DNA of 64,000 nt from Bagarius yarrelli (taxonomy: Eukaryota > Chordata > Actinopteri > Siluriformes > Sisoridae): positions 1,278,501 through 1,342,500 of the forward strand of contig VCAZ01000040.1 in the NCBI GenBank assembly GCA_005784505.1, read 5' to 3'. The translations under genes and the position numbers were made by a program. Below the pieces are notes generated by a model, which worked only from the letters and a program-made list of their open reading frames with translations, was not told where the DNA came from and searched no databases. Below, one piece after another: positions 1 through 12,958 of this stretch. Numbering within the stretch: the stretch's first letter is position 1; each line of letters starts with the position of its first letter.

Positions 1-269
1 TTTTCAGTGCTGCAGATACGAATGTATTCAAATGTATTTTAAATATTATTATTTTTTGTCATATTAGCCGTCCTTTTACATAATACAACAATAATAATAA
101 AAATAATTTATTTACAGCCATTTTAAACACTGTATGTATGTGTTTAAGGTTGTAAAAACATACACTTAATAAAAAAAAAAAATAATAATAATCAGCTGTT
201 TCAGATTACAAAGCGCATGTGCGGATGTGACGTTTCATTTGCAATATGACGCGTCGGAAATGCAAGCTA

Positions 270-2420
<2,151 letters not shown>

Positions 2421-3482
2421 AACTGTTTTGGTCAAGTGTTGTGGTTTAATTTTATTCTATTTTAAAGTACTTAAATGCATAAAATTGTAGTCTGACAAAT
2501 GGTCATTTTGTCTACCTGAAGATTTCAATCTGGGTTATGTTGACCTGTTAGTTTTCCAGTCTAAAGCTGCTGCAGGTTCCTAGATTAAGTTGCTATTGAA
2601 ACTGTAGACAATTAAACCGTGACTTTATTCAAAAATCTTTCATTTTACATTTGTAGATGTACTATTACAACTGGCCTGGATAAACAATCAGACAAAACAT
2701 TTGATCTTTTTTTAATTTACAAAAAGTGGACAGAGAAGCCTGTCTGTTTTATTCAGAATAGACTTTGTTTTTGGTATCAACTTGGTAACCGCCAAGTTTT
2801 ATACAGCAGTTTCTGAGCACTTTGCTAAACAGCTGAATGCCACTAGTTTTTGAGAAGATTCATGTTGCATGTTCCAGGATGTGGAACTGTTTAAGGGGGG
2901 GAATGATCTGTGACTTTAACCAAAACCTTAAGGGCATCTAAATAACCACTCGATACTGTTCTAAATAATGGATAGCCTGGTACAATTAATTTCCTGACTG
3001 TTTGCTCGCCTCAGTAACAGCAGATGTTGTCGTTTCAAGATGCAAGAAGTTAAATGAAAACATCACAAATTTACACACGTGATAAATGGCAGCACTAATG
3101 TACAAAAGGTGACCTTAGCGTCTGATTATAGGATTAGGTTTGTCCAGGTGTGCAATCTGTGGACACTAAGTATAGCTGTGTATTGCCGTTTGTGGAATTT
3201 TACATTTTTAATACAGAAAGAGTAAATAATTTCCAGTAATGAACCAATGTTCATCCAACTAGCAAGAAGAGAACTTTGTCCTGTATGGATTAAAACATTT
3301 AAATATTGTGATGTGTTTCCAGTAATAAATTCATTTACTACTTATAGTGTCAAAAAATATGCATCACATTATTACTTAAAAACCTAGCAGTAGATTTGGC
3401 TTGGAAGACATATTAGCAGCATGTATACAGTGCAGCTCCTCTTAACATGACTGGCTAAAAAGTGTCCATTTTTACATTAATG
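2421..3482. other. Intergenic, tail-to-tail spacer between rpl10 and dnase1l1-like
   Basis: No coding exon recognised. The right part probably includes the 3' UTR of the minus-strand DNase gene. The sequence is AT-rich and I see no clear transposon. Confidence 0.5.
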
Positions 3483-6400
3483 TTATTTAAGTTGGAGTAG
3501 CAAAGGAAGGCCAAGAGTTATTTGGAGCATGATTCTGCTTCTTTGCTCACTTCCTGACTTGATTTTGAGTTCCACCTCTATAGGATAGTGGTCACTCACA
3601 CGTAAAGCCTGTAAAGAAAAACACACTGCTCTGTGATGTGTCTTCAACACAGAAACAAACAGGTTATTGCATTACTGTATCAAATACTAAGCTACAAACT
3701 CACTTTCAGTCTGTTAAAGTGTAACTTCAGTAATTATTAACGAAGTCGGATAAAAGTGTTTAGAAATAAAGGCACGCACTTGTTCCTCCTTGATTTGGTA
3801 TGCGCTGGCAAAGTTAAAGGGTTTCGCTGAGTCCGGCACAATAGCTGTGAGAAAGGAATCACCGTGCACGACTATCCTGTGCCGCCAGCAAACGACATTT
3901 CATGAGACACCGCATTAATGAGCTGGAATGAACTTAAAACAGAATGTTGCTTACCTGTCATATGCACAATTGGTGGTGTCCCTTACTGTAGTGTCCTGCT
4001 TGTCATCTATCAGCCAGCTAAATCTGTCATTGTAGAGTCTAATGTTCTTTCTGTTTTTCTTGGCCACATAACCACAAGCTGCATTAAAGTCACCAAGAAA
4101 CATTATGTCCTGCAAAAATAGTGTTAGTGAGAGTCATTTTTATGTTAAAAACAATTCATTGTAAAACTTTAAGAACTTTCTTAATCACCGTATCTCACCT
4201 CCGTCTTCCACATCCGTCTTACATCCTGAAAGACATCATAGAGTTCATCGATCTCTTTGGTGGCATTAGATGGAGATGTGTGCATTGGGATCAGAACAAA
4301 TTCACCAATCACTGGAAAACATAACCATTTAATCACAAGCTTTTACATTAAAGTATAATACTTTACAGTTGCCATGTTTAATCTCACTGAATAGGTAGAA
4401 CTAAAAAAACTTTGTGTCAGCTGTAGTTCTGCCTCAAATAGATCATTTGAGTTTGTAATGGATCTTGATTAGAAATGTATGAAACTAGGAGACAGAGGTG
4501 GTTTAAGAGATTAAGACTTTGGTTGTTTGTTGTTGATCAGAAAACTCGAATTAAGCCCTACTACTAAGATACCACTGTTGGGCCTTTGAGCAAGACTCAA
4601 AAATATTTTAGTGCAAACAAATACCAGATGTAAGAACAAGTGGGTTTGAGTTTTTATTCCAGCTATTGGTTTAAAACCAAAAAATAAATTAAAGGTGCCT
4701 TTTACCCCAAGGCCCAAATATATATCCTTGCTTAATTTCTATAATGTTTTAGAGATAAAAGAAACCATCATGATGGCCTAGTAGGTAATGCGTTGACATG
4801 AGGTAGCATTTTACTGTAGGCGTCCTGGGATTAATTTTGGTGTTTGGGTGTTTTTTGTATGTTTAAAATATTTTAAAAAATTGCCAAAACAATAAATTTG
4901 TAGAAAATGTATGTACATAAATATATTTTAAAATATATTTCAGAACATATTTGAAACTAAATTTTTACACTCCAAAATCTAATGGCAAGCCTTTCAAGTG
5001 TGGAGGTAATTATAGGGGTAAGAATAAAACTAAATAGGATGTTGAAAAACACACAGGTGTTTCAATGCTAGTCTCAGACAAAATTAACAAAGTAAATAAG
5101 TATTCATTTCCTACTATGGTTATGTTCATGTTACCTGTTTCAGGTGCTTGTATGCGCACAATAAACGGTTCCCTGGCAAAAGCATCCTCATCTCCTTGTT
5201 GTGTGTCTGGGTACTGATAGCTGTCTATTATTCTGACTGAGCCAGTCCTGCAGGAGAGAACAGGGAATTCTTTTAAGCAAGCTTCAGATGATCGAAATGC
5301 TGCAAACGCATACACCTCATACAGTATTCTTTATCTGTGAGATTTCAAAAATTTAAATTATACCTGAAAACAAAAACATATTGCTCTTGATAGGTTGGTG
5401 TTCTGCCAAGACGACCACTAGACACATAGTCATACCGGTGATTCCTTTCGTACCTAAAAAAAAAAGTATTGTACAGCATGGAATAGATTAAACCGTGTTT
5501 TGCCCAACTTTTAATTATTTTCTAAAAAAAATATATGTGTGTGTATAATATGCAGATTGACTCTAATAGGCTACATTCACTCTGCAGGCAAATATGGCAC
5601 AGATCCGATTTTTTGGGCCCAAATGTGACTGTTTTGCTCATGACCATGTGCACAAACTGCATGAAATCAGATTATTTTTAATAGAATAGAATTTAAATAA
5701 AATTTTCAATTCCAATCTGTGCCACTTCCATATGTGTTATTAAGTCTGGCATAGGTCAGATTTTTTTGCAATGTAAAAGCAGTGTGAACAGTTATGTCGC
5801 AATTCAGGTGACTTTTATATCCTTTTTAATCAACATGCACCATAATTCTTAAACAAACAGTTAAAATATAACTGATTTTAAAACATGCTAATAATAAAAA
5901 TATAACAATTTTTCCTCTCATCCTCTACTGGACAATGTAAGCACTAAACGTGTACACGCTGCCCTCGGTGTCTTCCATATGACAGGATACTGCATGAGAC
6001 GTAGAATTTGTTCTTCTGCACAAGGTGGTCGGTTCAGCACCACGATCAGTTCACAGTGGAAATCTGATACTGGCCACAAACAACAATGTAAACAGCTACA
6101 AAATATATGATCTAAGCAAAAATCAGAATCGAGCACTAAGCCTTGCAGTGTGAACGTAGCTTAAGTGTCTGAATTTACAATGAGGGTAATGTTACTTGTT
6201 GAGTGTACTAATCAGACGTGGAATAGCTGTTTTTCTCTGATCTCTGACTTCTTGAAGCAAACACACGTCACAGCGTGACACAATCTGAACAAAAATAAGA
6301 AAAAACCCCAAAACAAAACAGATTTTAGTCTAAATGTGAACTGTTTTCTTTGAACCTGACTGGAACTATATTCACACATTAGATAATCAGAAACTGTACC

Positions 6401-6689
6401 TGCAAACTTAATATATACAGCAAAAAGAAATAATATAGCCTGATTTATTTTGTGCTTATTTTATACCTTTTTGGTTCTTATTAAATGCTTAATAATGAAA
6501 TTGTACACACAAGACATCCACACTTTACATTACTTTCCTTCTTACCTGTGTTACAATTTGCAAAACTGTGGCATCTTTTGCTTTGGAGCCTCCAAAACTT
6601 TGAACGTTGAAGGCACAAATCTTAAATGCATGACAAACCAGTGTGCCAGAGAGGTAGACTAGGAAGAGTAGGGAATGAAGAAGAACCAT
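3483..6689 (-). CDS. dnase1l1: Deoxyribonuclease I-like 1 (DNase X-like)
   Basis: Secreted or membrane-anchored DNase I-family endonuclease. Exons in coding order: 6689-6546, 6284-6196, 5453-5364, 5247-5135, 4311-4199, 4109-3955, 3876-3780, 3608-3483; total 927 nt, 308 aa (human DNASE1L1 about 302). An N-terminal signal peptide (MVLLHSLLFLVYLSGTLVCH) precedes the mature start FKICAFNVQSFG. The DNase I catalytic set is present: Glu in LLQEVRD, His in IPMHTSP, Asp in CAYDRIVV, His in VSDHYP, plus the GDFNA metal motif. A sequon NAT follows the first His motif. The C-terminus is a short hydrophobic run (about 16 residues, ending LLLQLK) instead of the basic tail of DNASE1L3, which fits the GPI-anchored DNase X type. 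The neighbouring rpl10 is also the human DNASE1L1 neighbour. Paralogue letter is uncertain. A MITE (5567-6162) occupies one intron. Confidence 0.9.
5567..6162. mobile_element. MITE-like element with terminal inverted repeats in dnase1l1 intron
   Basis: The left end TAGGCTACATTCACTCTGC (from 5567) is matched in inverted orientation by the right end GCAGTGTGAACGTAGCTTA (to 6162). No transposase frame is present inside, so this is non-autonomous. The length is about 600 bp. End sequences of this kind are frequent in fish non-autonomous hAT-like elements, but I assign no family. Confidence 0.65.
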
Positions 6690-8726
6690 GGTGAAACTGC
6701 AGAGGGAGAGAAATAGAGAGACAGAGAGGAACAGAGATTAAATTCCTGCCTTGTTGTTTTAAATAGAAGTCATTGATGAGTCATTTGTCATATACTTGTG
6801 ATTACAGTGAAAGGAGAACTAATTCTAAACCTAATACCAAAAAGTCAAATGATTAGACTGCATGTTTTGTGATTTGTGAATTAAAACTCAATTAAAACAA
6901 AATAATTATGTATAGTTTTGTGCCTATCATTTACTTACCAAAAGCCCTGCTGTTTTAAGATTTAAAGCTAAACTCAGAAATCCCTTATTTTGTATCAGTA
7001 ATATTTTAGCAAGATTATCTGATTAGCCAGAACATTAAAAACACGGACATGTTGAGTGAATATTATTAATTATCTCCTTACAATGTCAATGGTTTTAATA
7101 ATTGACCAGTTATTTCTGAGGTCTAAAAGAGACGGCATAGCCACAGACTGTTCATTATTAACACCTTGATCCCTGTCCACTACTGAAAGCAGTTACAATG
7201 GGCATAGAAGCATCAAAACTGGATTGCAGAGCAATGGAAAAAAAATGTTCCATGGTCTGAAGAATCAGTTTCTTCAGGATGCATCATGGGAAAAAGGTAA
7301 GCTGGCAGCGACATTGTGATGCCCCGGCCATTAATTTGCTGAACAACATTGGGTCTTTAATTGTACTTTGGATCATTGTTACAGACCGAGTTCACATCAA
7401 CTTAAAAAACTTCAGCTTACATTTTTGTGCCAGACATGTCACACTTTCAAAGACATTGAAAGTAAATGTCTTAAGATTGTAATGTAATTTAAGTATATTA
7501 AAGCAATATCACACAAGCATACACAAAACAAAACCCCAAAAGCATTTCCTAAAAAAACAAAAAAAAAAAAAAAAACCTGAGTAAGACCAAATATTTAGTG
7601 TACGAGGTATCAAAAAGTATTGAGACACGCCAATAGATGGCAGCACAAGTCTGCACAGCCATCTGTTGGCATATCTCGAAACTTGAATGAACACGCCTAG
7701 CCTTTTTACTCCACTACTTAATTTTAAGTTTTAAAGAAATTACACTCTATTACAGCTCGCATACATTTTTACATTCCCAGCAAATCTGCTTCTTTGTTGT
7801 TAGTTACATTTTTAAAAATATGGTTAAACTTATCCGCTGCTAATCTTGCGAAAAACGGTAGTTATGAAGTTTATGGAGAACACAGCCGAGCGGAGTGATA
7901 CAGACAGTGACATGTCCCGCTGTACTTATAGGAAATATAAGCACTGTAGAACCGCAAACACTAATGGAATTAATGGCCATGAACTCAAGTTATTCAGACT
8001 TACAGTGACTTACACATCTAAATTCACTTTAGATATTGCTGATTTAAAACAGTTTAGTATTTCTGTCTCTTCCACTGTCCTTTTTTTTTTGCTTGATAAG
8101 CATTTGGCAGTCGATTTGCAGAAGTTGGAACATGTCGGCAACACTTACGCATGTCTTTATAAACACGGACAACTTTTTGTCTCTATGGAGTGTTTATTAT
8201 GACTTCTCACGAAAAAAAAAAATCCACACAATTCATATCCCAAAAATAGAATAAACCCAATAAGAAAAAGGCATGTTCACATTTTCCATTCTCGTTTTCT
8301 CTATATCACTATTCCTTTTTGTACAGTACATGCGCCGATTTAAGAGCGGTCTTAAGTCAAAACAAAGACAGATAAAAAATATATATAAAGTATAAAAAGC
8401 AGGAACGTTACCGGGGGACTGAAGAGTTTCAATGGATTTGTGAAGGTTTTGTCGAAACGCAGTTTTTAAGCACTAGTGCTGTTAAATGAAGCAAGGTCCA
8501 CCCTTTACAGGCTTCACACACACACACAGAGGGAGGAGCGTTATTCATTTTAAACTTAACACTACTCTCTACTCATAACAAATAAAAAGTCCATATCCTC
8601 CTAGTAAAAACATGCAGAGTTTAATTGAATTGGCTGCGTTAGACAGACTGTGGTGTATTTTCCAATCCACAAAGCCTGTCTTTATATACGGCACAGGAGC
8701 GCTGCCTGGGGGTGAGGTGGGGTAGG
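6690..8726. other. Upstream region of dnase1l1-like; mostly unassigned
   Basis: Probable 5' UTR and promoter of the minus-strand DNase gene lie here, but no start site can be fixed. It includes an AT-rich stretch, a mariner-like fragment at 7601-7692 and a short CA run near 8516. The open frames in it (for example 7846-8202) show no recognisable protein. Confidence 0.4.
7601..7692. mobile_element. Mariner-like fragment
   Basis: The segment 'tacgaggtatcaaaaagtat' followed by 'gagacacgcc' and an 'agatggcagcaca' block recurs, with few changes, at 25303-25355. It contains a short inverted pair (AGATGG and CCATCT). The ends resemble mariner termini; only a fragment is present. Confidence 0.45.
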
Positions 8727-9000
8727 GGTGATCTATGGTGTTGGGGAGTTAGCGCTGATGACTTACAGCAAGAAGGCCTGGGTTCGATATCATGCATGTT
8801 TGTCCAAAAACATGTATGTTGGATTGATTGGTGATTTTAAATTGCCAAAGGAGTGTGTGTGGGCTTGTGATAGACTGGTGACCTGTCCAGGGTGTACCCC
8901 TCTTGCCTTTCACCCTTTCAGAGACAGCTGGGATAGGCTCCAGCAGATCCCCGTGACCCAGAATTTGGGAATAAGCAGGTATAAAAGATGAATGAACATA
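8727..9000 (+). repeat. tRNA-derived SINE
   Basis: A tRNA-like head carries the B-box-like GGTTCGATATC near 8781. A conserved body follows ('gtccaaaaacatgtatgtt', 'gattggtgattttaaattgcc', 'gacctgtccagggtgtaccc', 'gctgggataggctccagcag') and it ends in a short simple tail. This is the common teleost SINE body. Other copies in the window lie at 11215-11485 (reverse) and 49470-49915 (split). Confidence 0.75.
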
Positions 9001-9527
9001 CAATACAGTTTAGTAATGCAGGAAGGCATCTGGCAGGTGCCCTTATATATAGTGACGCACAAAATGTATGTGTTTAAGGCTCTATCAAGAATACATAAAT
9101 ACTGGTTTGGTATATATGTATAAATTATGATATCACAGTATATATACATGAAAAGTCAATTTTGCATAAAAAGTCATATGACATGGGTTGAATAACAGTG
9201 GAAATTTGGTCACTCGGGTCCATCATTCAGTATAATTCAATAATAAAAGAACATGGCCTCTAGTCCCAAAGATAAAATCGACCCTCCAGACTGTTTATTT
9301 GCCTCTGTAGCACTAGTAGATATCTTATCTCTGTCCTGCCCCTTTATCCTACTTCCGCATTGACATTATAGAGTTTTAAGTGTATATTCTCAAAGCAGTG
9401 GAACCACAGAGATCTGTTTTAGTAGTAATAACAGTGCAGAATGGCTCTGTTAGGGGGCCTCATATTCCTTTATAGGGCCCAAAATTGCTACCGGTGCCCA
9501 GGCATGCACACATACGCATTAGATTTA

Positions 9528-9715
9528 CCTGTACATTTATAGCATCTGGCTGACGCCCTTATCCAGAGCAACTTACATTCGTCTCTTTTATACAGCTGAG
9601 CAATTGGGAGTGCCATGCACAGGGGCCAACAGTGGTAACTTGGTGGTGATGGGAATCGAACCCTGATCTTTCAATTAGCTTACCAATATCATTACCAATA
9701 TCATTAACCTACTAC
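9528..9715 (+). repeat. Teleost interspersed repeat, 'cccttatccagag' family
   Basis: Carries the signature 'gacgcccttatccagagcaa', 'tacagctgagcaattggg', 'ggccaacagtggtaacttgg' and a '(g)atcgaaccctgatc' block. The same family recurs at 14735-14835 (reverse), 15410-15560, 48563-48735, 49516-49700 and 52073-52200 (reverse). Confidence 0.7.
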
Positions 9716-10336
9716 TTCCCCAGTTATATCAGAAGTAAAGTAGTTTGTCTTTTTGCTATATTTGCCAGCTTCTTTGTCATTTTGTTAAGAAGAAAACAAA
9801 CACACTAGTACAAAAATTAAATTAATCTGAAGGGCAATGTGCAGGAATAATTGTCCATGCATATCTCCACTCAGTGAACCGGCGAAATTAATTAAAAGTA
9901 TGTGAGAAGACGTTAAGGACAAAATGCTTTAAAGAATATTTTAATAATATTTTGTTTAGTTATGTAAGGTTGCACTTTTCCTTGGTTTATGGTTACATGT
10001 CACAGTTTTATTTAACTGGAAACTATAGCAACCTACTGGGGTAATTTCAGGATGACAACTGCCTCTCATACTGTGACATCATCAACTTTAGTTTAACATT
10101 ACAGTCTTACGGATGATTATTAGACTAGATTATAACATGTTGGATATGTGTCCTCAAATTCTTCTTCGTTACACCAATAAAAGAAACTTTGCAGGTAAGT
10201 CTTTTATCCTGTACAGTAATTGAGGGTATTTTCTAAACGTAGCTCTAATTTATCTTCTCTTTCTTTTTACAGTTACTGCTACGTAGCTTTTTCTGTATTT
10301 CCCCCCATTTGTATCGGCATCGAACCTGGCAAAACG

Positions 10337-11177
10337 ATGAAAACAGAAGTTTTAACAACTGTTAATTTTCTCACCGGTTTAATCCGGATGACTGGCCTTC
10401 TTACTGAAGATCATCTTCGTCATTTCAGTTTTTTCCTGAAGGAGGCGCTGTTTGGTAGGAGAAGTTTCAGTACACAGTGTAATCGTCCCCCCTCTATCTA
10501 TTATAATTAATAGACACAGTTTAATTAGACATTAAAGATTAGATAAATATAAATATTATAATATTATAATATATTTTATAAATTATATATATTATATATT
10601 TATATATATTATATAATATTATATATAATAGTATAATAATATGATAATTTTAATAATTAATGATTGGTAATTAGATTATTTGGGACTCCTAAATAAGTTT
10701 TACAATTTAAATGGAAAATTTTTTTTTTAAAAATAAATGGGGGTTATTGCTAGCAACTCACAGCATCAACCAGCATAACCAGAGCTAAACTAAATGTTTC
10801 CTGATGCCTGTAATGGCTTATACATGATTCTTATGGCAGTGCTGGTGTTGATTTCTGTCTCCTTTTCTTCAGAGCACTATCAGAACCACTGGTTTCCCAA
10901 AGCCCCCTGCAGAGGATCGGGCTACAGGTGTTTGCGCATCAACCACAAAATGGATCCTTTAATAGGAAAAGCTGGCCGTGCCATTGGAATTTCACAGGAG
11001 GAACTTTTATCCTTGCTTCCATCTGAGCTTACAGTGTGGGTGGATCCAAACGAAGTGTCGTACCGTATCGGTGAAAATGGATCCACTTGTGTACTTTACA
11101 AGTCTTCTACCACCTGCACAAGTACTAGCCTAACAGTTCGAGAATCCAGCTTTAAGAGAAAACTGATAAAGCATTAA
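10337..11177 (+). CDS. BTG/Tob-family antiproliferative protein, BTG1/2-like
   Basis: BTG-domain protein; family members bind CNOT7/CNOT8 of the CCR4-NOT deadenylase and restrain proliferation. Exons 10337-10454 and 10873-11177 join in phase 1 to give 423 nt, 140 aa, starting MKTEVLTTVNFLTGLIRMTG. Box A is seen around HYQNHWFPKAPCRGSGYRC, then LRINHKMDPLIG, and box B in LLPSELTVWVDPNEVSYRIG. Two-exon structure and these boxes match BTG1/BTG2. The tail after VLYKSS is short, Ser/Thr-rich and basic, and lacks the SPSKNY ending of BTG1/2, so this may be one of the fish/amphibian-specific BTG genes (btg5-like) rather than btg1 or btg2. The start at 10337 was chosen because it gives the family N-terminus. 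Confidence 0.88.
10540..10665. repeat. AT-rich low-complexity, partly palindromic stretch
   Basis: About 120 bp of nearly pure A/T with repeated 'atattata' and 'tatatatt' units that can fold back. It lies inside the intron of the BTG-family gene. Confidence 0.7.
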
Positions 11178-11214
11178 AACACAATTTAACAAAAACTACT
11201 ATAAAATGCTGCTG

Positions 11215-11485
11215 GGTTTTTTTGGCATTGGTTGAAAGGCAGGGTTTACACCTCTGGACAGTTTGCCAGTCCATCGCATGGCCACATAGACAAACAACCA
11301 CACACACACTCACTCCTATTTTAGAATGACCAAATAACCTAAACATCTATGTTTTTGGACTGTGGGAGTAAACCAGAGTGCCAGGAGTAAATCCACACAA
11401 GTACACGGAAAACATGCAAACTCCAAACAGAAACCTGGGACCTTATTGCTGAAAAGGCAACACAAAGCCACTGTGCTGCCCCATG
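11215..11485 (-). repeat. tRNA-derived SINE, reverse orientation
   Basis: The reverse complement of the SINE body is visible: 'gtttttggactgtgggagtaaacc', 'gtacacggaaaacatgcaaactcc', 'cctgggacctta' and 'aggcaacacaaagccactgtgctgcccc', ending at the tRNA-like head. It is diverged. It sits just 3' of the BTG-family stop codon, and an AATAAA at 11531 follows. Confidence 0.65.
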
Positions 11486-12958
11486 TGTTGTTCTTTGGTC
11501 AGTCGAGTCCATAATTCAGTTTAATTTGAGAATAAAAGAACAGTTTTGCAAGTGAATTTATTGCCCATTCTCTCTGTAGTATAGTCCTGAAAGCATTTGA
11601 TTTAAAAATTAATCGAGATAACCCTTTATAAAGTATCGGTTTTTTTTTTTTGTTCTTTCGATTTTCAACTACATATCTACAGTGTTGTGCTGACTGATAT
11701 GTTCATTAAGATGAGTCAGCCAGGTTTTCCCTTAATAGCTTTTACATCTGTTCATGAGTTCACGTTTTCCCATGGTGCAGGTACTGCAAGGGAAAAAATG
11801 TCTGGACCATAAGTCCTGTTTTTTGCCTGCAGTTTTCTGGTTCTGGGACAACTAGTAGCTTTTATATAATAGGTCCCAGAGGCTGAAAAAGGAAGAACCA
11901 TTTTAAATGTTATTGACTAGACATTTGTCCTGAAATGTATTTTTCTGTTCCCAAGTACTCTTTTAAAACTAAATTAATTTCAAGGAAAATAACTGCTTAA
12001 TCCGATATAACAGATTCTGCAGCCTTGAAAGACTATAGCACAGGATAGAAGGAAGTAGTGTATATTACTTTTAAATAAAATAATTGTATTTATTTAAATG
12101 AAGTTTTTTTTATATCAGCTTTCTGTTGTGAGAAATTGTGTGATTCATTCTTCTCACTGTGATTTTCACTGTTTCTTCTTACATTAGCCAGAAAATTAAG
12201 CATTATTAATCCAAACTATATAAGACAGTATATTATACTATATTATTACAGTTTTTAGTCATTTATTGTACTTCCATTAGTTTGTTTTTGCCACTTTGGA
12301 AAATTTTAAGAGCCACAATTTATTATGTACACTGTTTTCAAGGCTTGAGTGTTCACTGCATTTAAAGATTCCTGATTTAATAGTAATTTCCTGATAAACT
12401 CATGATCATTTTTTTCCACTGCCAGAATTCTGCTTCTTTGCCAGATTTTCTTTTCACAAAATTTCTCTTTTTAAAAAAACAATCCCTAATTTTTAAGTAT
12501 TGTAAAAAATGTTTATCTGATCTCATTAAAAATACTACTTTTCTTTTCTCTCACATTTTCTTTTCCATCAGGACAAAAAAAAAAAATCCCAGCGGACTTT
12601 CATTTTTGATGCATTTCTGGATAATCTGTGAAAACATCCCCCACATTTACAGATAAATCAGTCTCTTGTAATTTCCCTTAAATCATCTGGAATTTCAAGA
12701 CCGTTATAAGATAGTGCTTTTTTTAACTGGTATATTCTTTTAGAATAGTGCAAATAAACACAGTAAAAAAGGAGTTAGAAAAGAGCATCTTTAAAGAAAT
12801 CTTTACCTGACCTGACATATAACAGCACACAGTGAGTTAAATGCTGTCTCAATGTTTATAGGCAGGGCCTCTAGAAAATGACTTTAAAGGCTCTCATTTC
12901 AGACAAAAAGCTACACACTCATGATCTCTTTCTCAACACCACTTCTGAACTGTGGAAA
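11486..12958. other. Spacer between the BTG-family gene and ogn
   Basis: AT-rich DNA with no recognisable coding exon. It likely holds the BTG 3' UTR and the promoter with any non-coding first exon of ogn, none of which can be delimited from the sequence. Confidence 0.4.

Noticed and set aside
7846..8202. 118-codon plus-strand frame
   Set aside because: No recognisable domain, biased to AT codons and not flanked by splice or promoter signals; most likely chance.
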